Source: Silene conica
Lineage: Eukaryota > Streptophyta > Magnoliopsida > Caryophyllales > Caryophyllaceae
DNA: 64,000 nucleotides
Assembly: GCA_029255685.2 (NCBI GenBank)
Contig: CM055311.2
Coordinates: 7,259,031-7,323,030, forward strand
Direction of reading: 5' to 3'
The notes under the pieces are model-generated. The model ran no database searches, was not told the origin of the DNA, and saw only the letters and a list, made by a program, of their open reading frames with translations. Below, one piece after another: positions 10,560 to 23,429 of the stretch (its first letter is position 1; each line of letters starts with the position of its first letter). Both the position numbers and the translations under genes were made by a program.

Positions 10560-11400
10560 TCAATAAAAACTGCTTTCTTCTGTGAATGTGAGGTCTTCTT
10601 CTGTGAATCTAGAAGCCTATGTTGTGAAACTAAGCATGTAATCTGTGAAACTAAGCCCTAGTTTCACAGAATAAGCCCCTAGTTTCACAGAATAAGCCCC
10701 TAGTTTCACAGTATAAGCCTCTAGTTTCACAGTATATAAAACCTAAACTACTTCCCCGCATCACTATACATCTTCGTCTTCTTCTTCTTCTTCTTCTTCT
10801 TCTTCTTCTTCTTCTTCTTCTTCTGTTGTATCTCCCTGAAACGTAACTTGCATTGCTTAAGTAATAAAAATTATACTTAAAATTAAAATCAACAATATAA
10901 GCCCCTAGTTTCACAATATAAGCCCGTAGTTTCACAGTTTAAGGCCTAGGATTCACAATATTATAAACAACCTAAAATCAGCCCTTTATCAACAGGTTTC
11001 ACAGTATAAGCCCTTAGTTTCACAGTATAAGCCCCTAGTTTCACAGTATAAGCCCCTAGTTTCACAGTCTATAAAACCTAAACTACTTCCCCGCATCACT
11101 ATACATCTTCGTCTTCTTCTTCTTCTTCTTCTTCTTCTTCTTCTTCTTCTTCTTCTTCTTCTGTTGTATCTCCCTGAAACGTAACTTGCATTGCTTAAGT
11201 AATAAAAATTATACTTAAAATTAAAATCAACAATATAAGCCCCTAGTTTCACTTAGTTTCACAGTTTAAGGCCTAGGATTCACAATATTATAAACAACCT
11301 AAAATCAGCCCTTTATCAACAGGTTTCACAGTATAAGCCCTTAGTTTCACAGTATAAGCCCCTAGTTTCACAGCATAAGCCCCAAGTTTCACAGTATAAT
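10560..11400. repeat. Duplicated promoter-like unit with (CTT)n, within TTTCACA repeats
   Basis: Two copies about 336 bp apart (TATA elements at about 10732 and 11069). Each has TTTCACA units (AATATAAGCCCCTAGTTTCA type), a TATA-like AGTATATAAAACC or AGTCTATAAAACC, the segment ACTTCCCCGCATCACTATAC, a (CTT)n tract of about 50 bp (10771-10824, 11110-11161), then GTTGTATCTCCCTGAAACG and an AT-rich tail. TATA plus a downstream pyrimidine-rich leader looks like a plus-strand core promoter, but no plus-strand gene follows. The arginine-rich frame on the minus strand is just the (CTT)n read backwards. Confidence 0.7.
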
Positions 11401-11444
11401 AAATATGAATAAAAAAAAAAATCAAGTAAAGGAATAATACATAC

Positions 11445-14400
11445 TTGATTCTCAGGAGGATGCTCTTCAAAATCATATGGACAATTTCTTTTATCATGGT
11501 GTGACATTCGTTTACAATTAGCACACAACCGTTTTGGTTTTTTTGCTTTTATGATTGCCTTATTTTTGCTACTGACCAGCCGCTTCCCGCTACCCTTGTT
11601 CTTAGAGAACTTAGGTGGTAAGAACTTTCCTTCTTTTGGAGCCTTGCAGTTTAGAAGGATTTCCAATTCTTGTTCTTTTGTCAAAGCCTTTGGGTTTGGC
11701 TCCAACTTCTCTCGGAATTCTTTTACAAGCTTAGCAAATTCTCTCACATCAGACTCTTTTTTTCTTTTGAGGATCCCCACAGTTGCATAAATCTCAGACC
11801 ACAACCGAGACATTCCAAATTTCGGGCTACTAGTAGGATTGTAGTTGTCCAAAAGATTTCCATTCGAATCATAAATAGGGTTTCTAAGTGCATTCTTACT
11901 CCACCTACCCAAAATATATTTCTCAGGTATTTCCTTAGTTTTACCCGAGCAAACCCAAATTATGTGATAACATAGAATACCTCTCCGTTCAAATAGTTTA
12001 CAGGAACATCTCATGTCCATTGTTCCTTTATTGTACTCAACTGCGTAGCTCTTTTTCTTGATCGCGTCTTCAACTATCAAAATCTCATATTTAGTTACAG
12101 GATCTGGTGGGGTGTATCCACCCACACTACACCCATTTATCGAGCCCTTAACCTCATTTTGAAAGTCATAGAAGACTTCATGTGTATATACTCTCGCTCC
12201 ATGGGCTTCCCAGTTTGAACGATATAAGGTTTCAGGCATTGAATTATCACTCTGTGCTTCAAGAAGTTTTAGAGCATGCCTTTGTTGGTCGATGACACTC
12301 TCAAACCTCATCCAAAACTCAACCAAGGTCCCATATTTATTCTCAAATCTTTTAAAAAAACTATTAGCACTCTCTGATCTCTGTGTGGTTCTTAAAATGT
12401 TACCCATCGGAACATTTCTGAAATACGCTGGTATCCATTTGTGTCTTTCAGCAAACTTTCCACTCAACCATATATTATCCTCTAACGAGAATTCTGTGAC
12501 GACCTTAACCCAATTCTCCTCAAATTCCTCAGGTTCCATATCATTGCTCCAAACAACATTGTTCAGACGTGATAAGAATTCAGTGTCTTTGCAAATTGTG
12601 CTCCCAACCTTGTCTGTTACTTTTTTCATAATGTGCCACATGCAAAACCGATGTCTTGCTGTTTTGAACACAACTGCATGTAACAAAATAAGATTACTCA
12701 AAAAAATCATCCTCATTTATCAACAGGTTTCACAAATATAGACTTGTAGTTTCACAGAATACGAATCCAGTTTCACAAATTAAGCTTCTAGTTTCACAAG
12801 TTATGAACTCAAAAAATCAGGATCTTTTATCAACAGGTTTCACAATATAGCCATCTAGTTTCACAAAATAAGCATCTAGTTTCACTGCCTAAGCTTCTAG
12901 TTTCACAAGTTAAGAATTTAAAAAATCAGGCTGATTTTTCAACAGGTTTCACAATATAGCCATCTAGTTTCACAAAATAAGGATCTAGTTTCACTTCATA
13001 AGCTTCTAGTTTCACAAGTTAAGAACTCAAAAACTCAGCCTCTTATATCAACAGGTTTCACAATATGGCCTTCCAGATTCACAGTATAAGGATCTAGTTT
13101 CACAAGCTAAGCATGTAGTTTCACAGTATAAGGATCTAGTTTCACAAGTTAAGAAAACTAGAAAACTTGCACGATATACAAACATACCAGGGAACGCCTT
13201 TTTTATTCCTGCATCTTGGTCAGTGATAATGTAATTAGGTTCTTTTCCACCCATTGATTTCAGAAATTGCTGAAACGCCCAGATAAATGCTTCATCGTCT
13301 TCATGATCTAAAAGAGCGCATGCAAATGTTATTGACTTTTTATGATGGTCAATGCCAGTGAAAGGGGTGAATATCATGTTATATTTGTTAGTGCCATAGG
13401 TTGGATCGAATGAAATTGCATCACCAAACACTGAGTAACATCTCTTTGCCTCAGCATCTGTCCAAAAAATCCTTGTCAAAGCTTTCTCAGAATCGATTTC
13501 ATACACAAATTCTAACCCTTTTGTGTCACGGAGGGTTTCCAAACGTGAGATAAACATGTCTCCATCCTTACTCTTAATGAAACACTTCAAATCCCGTTGG
13601 AAATTCTTGAATTGTGAAAGGGAAGCCCCCACATTTTGGAACCCTTCGACTTGCTCTTTGCATAGCTGGTATGTTAAGCTAGCCCCAACATTAACTCTTG
13701 AATTCTGGACAATCATTTGCTTATGAAATTCATTCATATTTGCTGCAAGTTTATCAAATTCCCTATTCTTTACAAAGGTCACTGGGTGATTGTGACCCTC
13801 ATGAAATTGTTCAACGATGTACTTGTTATAATGGAACTTGTATTTGACCATTGCACGACAACCCCACCTTCTAATTTTGGTTGTTCTTGTAAATGCTTGC
13901 TTATTTGAACTTTCAGCCTCATCTCCTTCAGTTCCCTTCAGACCAGTTTTTGGTTTTGCACTTTTTCCAATATTTGAACCAGTTTCAGAACCAGTTTCAC
14001 TTGCAAGAGTTTCAAAGGGTTTTCCTTTCCTCTTATTATGGCCTTCACGATTACAAACCATGGCTTTAGTTCGAATATTACCATCACGAAACCTCTTCGT
14101 TGTAGATTTCCTAGCTTCAAACCCACAAGCAGTAGCATACACTTGATAGAACGTCATTGTCGACTCTAGATTTAAAAATAACTTCCCAACAGTAGGTGTA
14201 ATATCTTCTGCAACTCTGACAATCCATTCGTCACTACCACCCGGTGTGTGATTCACCAAAGTAATAGGCGTACCAACCTGTACTGTAGGTGTGGATTGTG
14301 CTGTTAAAATTGTAGAAACCTCTCCGTTGGTGTTGACAATGGAATCAGTACCTATACAATGATCTCACAACATATAAACTAAATCAGCCTTTTTTTTACC

Positions 14401-14844
14401 AGGTTTCACAATGTAAGTTTCTAGTTTCACAGATTAAGCCTCTAGTTTCACAGATTAAGCATCTAGTTTCACAGATTAAGCATCTAGTTTCACAGATTAA
14501 GCATTTAGTTTCACAATATAAAAAGACTAAACAAAATCAGACTTTTTAATAAGCATGGTTTCACAATATCAGCTTCTAGTTTCACAGTTTATTTTGCCTA
14601 GGATTCACAATATAAGAAAGCTATAATAAATCAACCTTTTTTAATCAGGTTTCACAATGTAAGCTTATAGTTTCACAGTTTAAGCTTTTTAGTTTCACAA
14701 TATTTAAACCTGAATTAAGTCTTATATAGTCAACAAAATTTAGCAGAAATTGAATCAGAAAACAATAATGTAAACGACAAAAAACGACATACCTGATTCA
14801 ATAGTAATATTATCATCAACCGTGGTGATATCTAGATTCTCCAT
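11445..14844 (-). CDS. FAR1/FHY3-type MULE transposase
   Basis: Three exons by eye: 14844-14793, 14351-13188, 12673-11445, joined in frame to 815 codons starting MENLDITTVDDN. Residues about 84-208 form the FAR1 DNA-binding domain (FYQVYATACGFEARKS through EGHNHPVT). The MULE catalytic region follows (FGDAISFDPTYGTN about 327; ITDQDAG about 393), then RHRFCMWHI and RSESANSFFKRFE with the likely catalytic Glu. A SWIM zinc finger CSCKLFERRGILCYH is at about 628-642, and a CCHC-like knuckle CANCKRMSHHDKRNCP lies near the end. The 3' end is unclear. A good donor (GTATGT) sits at 11444, but no further exon was identified; unspliced, the frame runs on through repeat-encoded CETRGLY heptads to a stop near 11316. 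Introns 13187-12674 and 14792-14352 carry TTTCACA repeats. Domesticated FAR1 genes are the alternative, but the context is a transposon. Confidence 0.85.
12715..13165. repeat. TTTCACA repeat block in transposase intron 2
   Basis: About twenty plus-oriented units, organised as a higher-order repeat of about 100-110 bp beginning ATCAACAGGTTTCACAATAT and ending AAGTTAAGAACTCAAAAA. The same higher-order repeat is seen at 600-900, so distant parts of the element share whole segments, not only the 21-mer. Confidence 0.85.
14395..14710. repeat. TTTCACA repeat block in transposase intron 1
   Basis: About thirteen plus-oriented units, including a run of AGTTTCACAGATTAAGCATC at 14420-14515. It lies in the intron between the first two transposase exons. 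Confidence 0.85.
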
Positions 14845-15296
14845 TGCTATTAGAGCTGCAAAATAATCGAAATAATGTCATAAGTAGTATGAACTCGAGA
14901 TGTAAAGAAAATCGTGAGAAAAATTGATCAAATTCGAACAATCGCATGAAATTCGAACAATCGTTGAAAATTCGACGAATCAAATTATCAAATTACCTGA
15001 AAATTAGTCTTAATCTTCTTCCAAAATCAATTGAATTGAATTTGTATGTTGCTTTGATGGAATTTACGAACAATTGGAGGACAAATCGATTTTTGCGTTG
15101 AATTTGAGGTTTCTGCGTTGAATTTGAGGTTTCTGGGTTGGAAGAGAGAGAGAGAGTGTGTAATTATGTTTTTATTATTTTTAGTGAGAGAAAGTTTTTT
15201 GGCCCAATGGCAAGATTTGGTTTGACCCATAATTTTCAGCCCAATGGCAAATTCGCCCAACAGCAATATCAAACGTGAATTTGGCCCAATTAGGTT
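14845..15296. other. 5' flank of the transposase gene
   Basis: Non-coding. It contains an AATTTGAGGTTTCTG direct repeat (two copies about 20 bp apart near 15110-15135), a short (GA)n at 15145-15160, and GGCCCAATGGCAA repeats at 15200 and 15240. It probably serves as the minus-strand promoter and subterminal region. No open reading frame is credible. Confidence 0.45.
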
Positions 15297-15352
15297 GTGG
15301 ATGCGTGAGGTCCGGCGGCCTCACCGTAAGAGGCGGCCTCACGTGATCCGGC

Positions 15353-15355
<3 letters not shown>
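15297..15355. repeat. Right terminus of the MULE
   Basis: Read inward from the (TA)n, the end is GAGGCCGGATCACGTGAGGC followed by CGCCTCTTACGGTGAGGCCG. GTGAGGCCG occurs twice. The design parallels the TIR of the element at 18143 (GATC..GTGAGAACG, then ACGGTGAGAACG). The matching left TIR is outside the window, so the exact end is provisional. Confidence 0.5.

Positions 15356-15420
<65 letters not shown>
15356..15420. repeat. (TA)n microsatellite 1
   Basis: About 32 TA units, ending in TAC. It separates the MULE end from the next element. Confidence 0.98.
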
Positions 15421-15424
<4 letters not shown>

Positions 15425-16365
15425 GAGTCAACCCCCTAGTGTTGAGTCCTTGAGTCCTAATACTAGCCCTTAGATTAAAACTATTCAATGGCTGAGATTA
15501 AAACAAAAAAAATACCTACCAAACATGTAATTAATGATTTGTCTCCCATAATTTCAATTTTCAATGTGGTATTATATTTCCAATTACTGTGAAAGACATT
15601 TTCATTCTCATTCATCATCATTCACCTACCTCCCTCAATATCAATTATCTCTCTAATCCATCTCCTCTAATGTACTCCCACCGACAAGCCACCAACACCA
15701 CCCACAACAACAACACGACCAACACCAACACCACCGCCGTTACACCGCCGACAACAACACCACCGTCATTCTCATTCTCTCTTTCTTATATCTTGAAAAA
15801 AAATAATTGATCAAAAAATCCCCCAAATTCCAAATAATTCAATTAAATTAATCAGTTTGATTTAGTGAATCAGGTATATTGCAATAAATCCATTATCGTT
15901 TTTATTGTTAATTTTTATTTTTCGTAATAAAGTTGGTAATTTTGATTCATGTTGTTGACGTAACTTTCAATGTCACTACCTTTGTCTTTAAAACTTTACT
16001 GGATCTAATGCTATATAAATTCAAAATCATTAGTTTTGGCTCAACGGTAAGTAGTGAGATCTTGAGATATGGCGGAGTAATCGACCCATAGTAGTTGTAA
16101 GGTCAAGCCTCTTTATTAGAGTAAGACAAGACATTCGAGCGAAGACACCTAGCCTTTCTTTTTCTTGGCAAAGCATACAAAGTAAGATCAGAGAAAGTTT
16201 TTGGTGAAAGAGCAGCACAACCCACGTGTCTATATATCAATATCAAGTAAAGACTTGTAATTTCTTTGGTTTACAGTAAGAGATGGGATGAACAAAGATA
16301 CAGTTTCACGGTGCAACAGTTTATTTGTTTAAATTTTATTTTTAGATTTGAAGATTTAATGGAGG

Positions 16366-17535
16366 TCCACCCATAAAACAATGGAGTTACACTCGTAAAA
16401 TAATAGAGTTACACTCATAAAACAATGGAGTTACGCTCATTTGTTCACACTTTTATTATCATTATCTTTTGTGAGATCGTTTAATAAAAAAGTGCTTATT
16501 TACATTATTTCAATAATTTTTAATGTTCAGTTTTATTATTTCGTAAATTTGATTTCTTTTGTTTAAATTTTATTTCCAGGTTTGAAGAATCGATGGAGTT
16601 ACACTATTCGAACCATGGAGTTACAATATTCGAATCATGGAGTTACACTATTCGAACCATGGAGTTACACTTTTCAACCCATGGAGTTACACTATTCGAA
16701 CCATGAAGTTACACTAATAGATTATATTTTGGATGGTGGTGGTAAAAAACCACGGAGTTCCTCATTCAAACCATGGAGTTACACTCTTCGACCCATGAAG
16801 TTACACTAATAGAACTATGGAATTCCACTAATAAAACTAATAGAACGATGGACTTAGACTAATAAAATTAATAGAACAATGGAGTTTCACTCATAAAATA
16901 ATGGAGTTGCACTCTTAAAGTAATGGAGTTACATTCATAGAACAATGGAGTTACACTATTAAAACAATGGAGTTTCACTCATAAAACAATAGAATTACAC
17001 TATTAAAACAATGGAGTTACACTCGTAGAAAAGTAAAGTTACACTCATAAGACAATGGAGTTACACTCATAAGATAGAGTTACACTCATAAGACAATGGA
17101 GTTACACTCATACAATAATTGAGTTACACTCGTAAAACAATTGAGTTACTCTCATAAAACAGTGGAATTACACTTATAAAATAATGAAGTTACACTCATA
17201 AAACAATGGAGTTACACTCGTAGAATAATAGAGTTACACTCATAAAACAATGGAGTTACCGTCATAAAATAATGAAGTTACACTATTAAAACACAATGGA
17301 GTTATACTATGAAAACAATAGAGTTACTACACTCCTAAAACAATGTTGTTACACTCATAAAACAATGGAGTTACACTATTAAAACAATGGAGTTACACTC
17401 ATAGAATAATAGAGTTACACTCATAAAACCATGGAGTTTCACTCATATACACTATTAAAACAATGGAGTTACACTCGTAAAACAGTAGAGTTACACAATC
17501 AAATCAGTAGAAGACCAAAGTTACACTCGTAAAAT
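16366..17535. repeat. 22-bp tandem satellite GGAGTTACACTCATAAAACAAT
   Basis: About fifty diverged units of around 22 bp (AATGGAGTTACACTCATAAA plus a short linker). A subfamily at 16590-16810 ends in ATTCGAACC instead of CATAAAACA. The invariant core is GAGTTACAC. The frames open through it are translated satellite and not genes. Confidence 0.95.
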
Positions 17536-19448
<1,913 letters not shown>

Positions 19449-19488
<40 letters not shown>

Positions 19489-19512
19489 CTCTCCTCTCTC
19501 TCTCTCTCTCTG

Positions 19513-19585
<73 letters not shown>

Positions 19586-19610
19586 CTCTCTCATCTCTCT
19601 CTCTCTCTCA

Positions 19611-19690
<80 letters not shown>
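19449..19690. repeat. (TC)n followed by (TA)n
   Basis: An imperfect (TC)n tract of about 165 bp runs into about 35 TA units (19617-19686). Leucine/serine and Arg/Glu-rich frames through it are artefacts of the repeat. Confidence 0.97.
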
Positions 19691-21874
19691 CGTTACATCC
19701 CGACTCGCTAATAGCGTATTATTATGACTATAAAATATGGGGTATTACATCGAATGTGCATAGATTATCGGAAAATTAATCTCGCCTCAATCAAGGATTA
19801 TTTTCCTTTGCCCTTTATAGATCAAATGCTTGAAAGACTCACGAATCATGAGTATTTTTGCTTCCTTGACGGGTATTCGGGTTTCTTTCAAATACCTATC
19901 CACCCCGAAGACCAATCAAAAACAACTTTTACTTGTCCTTATGGTGTCTTTGCTTATCGGAGAATGCCATTTGGACTTTGTAATGCTCCCGGGACCTTTC
20001 AAAGGGAGATGGTGTCAATTTTTGCTCAATACCTAAAAAAATCAATGGAGGTTTTCATGGATGATTTCAGTGTTCATGGCACCTCGTTTGAGAATTGCTT
20101 GCATAACCTCTCCCCCGTGCTGCAGACTTGCATAGACTATAATTTGAAATTAAACTGGGAAAAGTGTCATTTTATGGTGAAAGAGGGGGTGGTCCTTGGT
20201 CATGTCATTTATAAGAGAGGGATTCAAGTCGACTTAGCTAAATTGGAGGTAATCGAGAAACTTCCCCCACCCACGAATGTGAAGGGTGTGAGGGGTTTTT
20301 TGGGGCATGTGGGTTTATATCGCCGATTTATCAAAGATTTTGCGAAAATCGCCAAACCACTTACCTCCCTTTTAACTAAAGAGACTCCTTTTATATTTGA
20401 TGAATCTTGTCTTGAGAGTTTTCCCAGGTTAAAGCAAGCCGAGGTTGATAAGTTGGGTGCCGAAAATTTGTTGCGGGCTACCTATCTAGGTTAAAGAAGG
20501 AGGATAGAGGGGATGAAGATGATGGGGTCCCGATTAATGAGTGGTTGTGGATGACATTTTCATGACTCTTACTAGCACTTTTCCTTGGTATTCTAATATT
20601 GCAAACTTTTTGAGTAGTGAGTTCGTCCCGGCTGATTTTGATCAATAAGCTAGGAGGAAGCTTAGGTATGATGCTAAGAGGTGTGGGGGGAGGACCCACA
20701 TCTTTTTAGAAGGTGCAATGATGGTATTTTACGGAGATGTGTAACACAAGAGGAGGGCAAGGAAATTCTCAAGGCTTGTCATTCTACGACTTATGGAGGT
20801 CATTTGTCTACATCAAGGACTCAAGCTCGAGTTCTTCATTATGGATTTTATTGGCCTTCACTATTCATTCCCATGTCCACTCTTGTGACACTTGCCAAAG
20901 AAGAAGTAACATTGGGAGAACATATAAGACGCCTTTGAATAATATTTTGGAAGTTGAGTTGTTTGATGTTTGGGGCATTGATTTCATGGGGTCGTTTCCT
21001 ATATCATTTGGCAACAAATACATCATAGTCGCGGTGGATTACGTGTCAAAGTGGATAGAAGTCATCGCCTCTCCTACCAATGACTTAAGAGTGGTTACCA
21101 AGTTGTTCAAAGGATATATTTTTCCAAGATTTGGGGTGCCACGTGCTATTATTAGTAACGGAGGCTTTCACTTTATCAATCAGACAATCTATGCTTTGTT
21201 GAGAAAGTAGGGTGTGAGGCACAAAGTAGCACTTGCTTATCACCACCAAACAAATGGGCAAGTTGAAGTGTCTAATCGCCAAATCAAATCCATCCTTGAA
21301 AGAGTTGTGAACAAGTCTAGGAAAGATTGGAGTATCAAGCTTCATGGTGTCTTATAGGTCCCTTAGGACCGCATATAAGACATCGTTGGGTACCACTCCA
21401 TAACGATTGATTTTTCGCAAATCTTCTCAATTGCCACTTGAATTGGAGCACAAAGCAAGACGGGCTCTCAGGGAGCTTAATTACGATCTTGATTTGGCAG
21501 GAAACAAGCGGTTTTTACAATTAAATAGGCTAGATGAGCTCCGGATGGATGTCTATGAAAATTCAAAACTCTACAAGGAAAGGACCAAACAATGACATGA
21601 TTAAAAGATTGTTAGAAAGGATATAAGTGTTGGCGATAAGGTGCTTCTATTAAATTCAAGATTCCGGTTCTTTCCCGGAAAGCTAAGGTCAAAGTGGTCG
21701 AGACCGTTTGAAGTTGTGAAGGTTTTTCTTTATGGGTATTATGAATTGAAGAATGTGAATGGAGAGACTTTAAAGGCCAATGGACAACATGTCAAATACT
21801 ACTATGATGGTCAAGCAATTGATGAAAGTGGAGAAGTTGATTTGGAGGATCCCCCACCCTTGGGGGATGAGTGA
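19691..21874 (+). mobile_element. Athila-type (Ty3/gypsy) pol fossil
   Basis: Reverse transcriptase blocks (CIDYRKIN, FPLPFIDQML, MPFGLCNAPGTFQR, FMDDFSVHG), the RNase H boundary region (GVRGFLGHVGLYRRFIKDFA) and then integrase blocks ([20 protein letters not shown]) follow in the usual gypsy order. The wording of the RT is typical of the Athila clade. It is broken in several places and the 5' part with gag is missing at the (TA)n junction. No paired LTRs are visible, so it is old and its age cannot be dated here. Confidence 0.85.
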
Positions 21875-22331
21875 AATGATGAAGGTAAGACATTGTGGAT
21901 TGATTAGTGGAGTTCCTTAATAACCACCTTTTGTATATAGTTAGTTCTTGCATTTAGAATAGATTTTGGTAGATGTTTGGATATTTGTGCTTGTGTTTGG
22001 ACGATTAAGAGGAGTTTGATTTTGTTATTGTCGGTTTATTTTGGTTGAGAAACCATGGGTGTGTATTTGGTCTGAATCCCGAGGCGAAAATTCCTGGATT
22101 AAGGAGTCGAAAACATGAACACCATCGGACCAAGTACGTATTTTTTTTATTTGGAAAAGTTGGAAAATGAATCAAAGGAGAACAAGAGTTGAAAAAGTTG
22201 TGTAGTTGACCGTAGCCGGGTGTTAGGCAGTCGGCCTCCACCCGGCTAAGAGCACAACAGTTTGGTAATTTTTGGAAAAAAGTTGAAAATGTTACCAGGT
22301 ACCCACAGTCGGGGTACGAGGTACCGACAGC
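21875..22331. other. Sequence 3' of the Athila pol fossil
   Basis: Non-coding, probably the 3' part of the same gypsy element. From 22210 it carries the first of several self-complementary AGCCGG...CCGGCT words. No LTR boundary can be set. Confidence 0.4.
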
Positions 22332-22884
22332 TGTTCATTCGCGGTTCGGTGGTTCATATTTAATACGGTTCGCACACGGTTCGGTTTGGCAAAACACCGA
22401 ACCTGAACCGCACCGTTCCTAACGGTTATAAACAGTTCGGTTAACCACTTTAAACGGTTATTTGCGGTTCGGTTACCGGTTAACCTATAAAGATGCTAAA
22501 TGTAATTTTTCTTTAGTTTTCGAGAATTTTATCTAGTAGTTTAATTAAATTTTTAATATTTAATTATTGTGAACAATAAAGTTAATTAGTAAAACTTTAA
22601 TATTAATCATTTTGACCATTTTTGAATTTGGAAACACTTTTTACTTAAATAAAAGAACAATTTTTTGTATAATATTTTAATGTTTTGCTTATTTTTTTGT
22701 GAACGGTTCGGTTCACGGTTAACCTCTTTTCTAAAATTACGAACCTCAACCGAACCGTGTCCAGGATAAATTTAACGGTTCGGTTCACCGAACCGCGTTG
22801 TCAAAACGGTTCGTTAATCGAACCTTAAAAATATACGGCTTTTCGGTTCGGTTATTGCGGTTCGGTTTATTATGAACACCTCTA
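22332..22884 (-). mobile_element. hAT-type MITE, copy B (reverse orientation)
   Basis: About 550 bp, the reverse complement of the MITE at 40362-40936 for nearly its whole length. It is rich in GGTTCGGT/ACCGAACC words. The right end ATGAACACCTCTA matches the TIR; the left end is trimmed (TGTTCATTCGCGG). Flanking 8-mers CCGACAGC and CCAGCAGC are similar but not identical, consistent with a decayed 8-bp target duplication. It sits in the tail of the Athila fossil. Confidence 0.8.
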
Positions 22885-23340
22885 CCAGCAGCCGACTGCC
22901 AAGCCGGCTATGGACACTCCAGTAAAGAAAGTTGATAAAATCTTGAAGGAATGAAGAATATGTGGGAGTTGGTAGGCCAGTAGCCGCCCAACCGGCTATC
23001 ACCTACATACTTGAATCTTACGTGTTTGAAGGAAGCTAGTGTCCATGGTTGGCAGGCCGGCAGCCGGCCCATCCGCTGTGGATACGCTTTATAGTTTTTT
23101 GCTGAAAAAATGAAGAAAAGAAGGGTCCATGGCTGATAGGCCGACAGCCGGCCCACCAGCTGTGGATACCTGAAGAGTGAAAATTGAAGTTTGTAGGTGT
23201 TGGGTGCTTGGGTAACGGCAGCCGGTTTGATGACCAACTATAAGTACGAACAGCCGTCCCACCAGCTGTCGGTCCCCAGACCGGCTACGGGTACCTGCAG
23301 TACATAAAGAGCGAGGCTTAACACAAAATCCGATATTAGG
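22885..23340. repeat. Repeated AGCCGGC palindromic words
   Basis: Imperfect repeats of GGCAGGCCGGCAGCCGGCCC followed by CAGCTGTGGATAC occur near 22980, 23050, 23130 and 23255, with related words near 22215, before the MITE insertion. Each can fold into a short stem. This is probably the non-coding tail of the gypsy fossil. Confidence 0.55.
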
Positions 23341-23429
23341 TTAAAAAAAATTAACAAAACACCTCCCTCTCTTTGTTTAAATTAACATATCGAGTTGGGA
23401 GGTAAACACTAAAAAGAGAAGTAATTGTG

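Larger units (their letters stand above)
1..15355. mobile_element. Large MULE-type DNA transposon carrying an Ulp1 protease gene (left end outside window)
   Basis: The stretch behaves as one element. It holds a FAR1-type MULE transposase (minus strand), a multi-exon Ulp1-like protease (plus strand, convergent) and a duplicated pair of orphan genes. The same 21-bp TTTCACA repeat family fills intergenic space and introns from about 480 to 14705. The right edge is set where unique sequence gives way to a (TA)n tract at 15356; the last bases form a repeated GTGAGGCCG motif like the TIR of the neighbouring element at 18143. The left terminus is not in the window, so total length is unknown but exceeds 15 kb. 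Plant MULEs carrying Ulp1-like genes are an established class (Kaonashi/KI-MULE, CUMULE, some VANDALs). That this is one element rather than two fused ones is inference from the shared repeats. Confidence 0.72.

Noticed and set aside
10651-11252. Arginine-rich open frames on the minus strand
   Set aside because: They are the (CTT)n tracts read in reverse, flanked by translated TTTCACA repeats; no start context, domain or splice support.
15589-15810. Thr/Asn-rich open frame
   Set aside because: Low-complexity ACC/AAC repeat inside the satellite element; no conserved domain.
16582-16809. Frame encoding repeated WSYT-type peptides
   Set aside because: Translated 22-bp satellite; the period is not a multiple of three, so the frame soon breaks.
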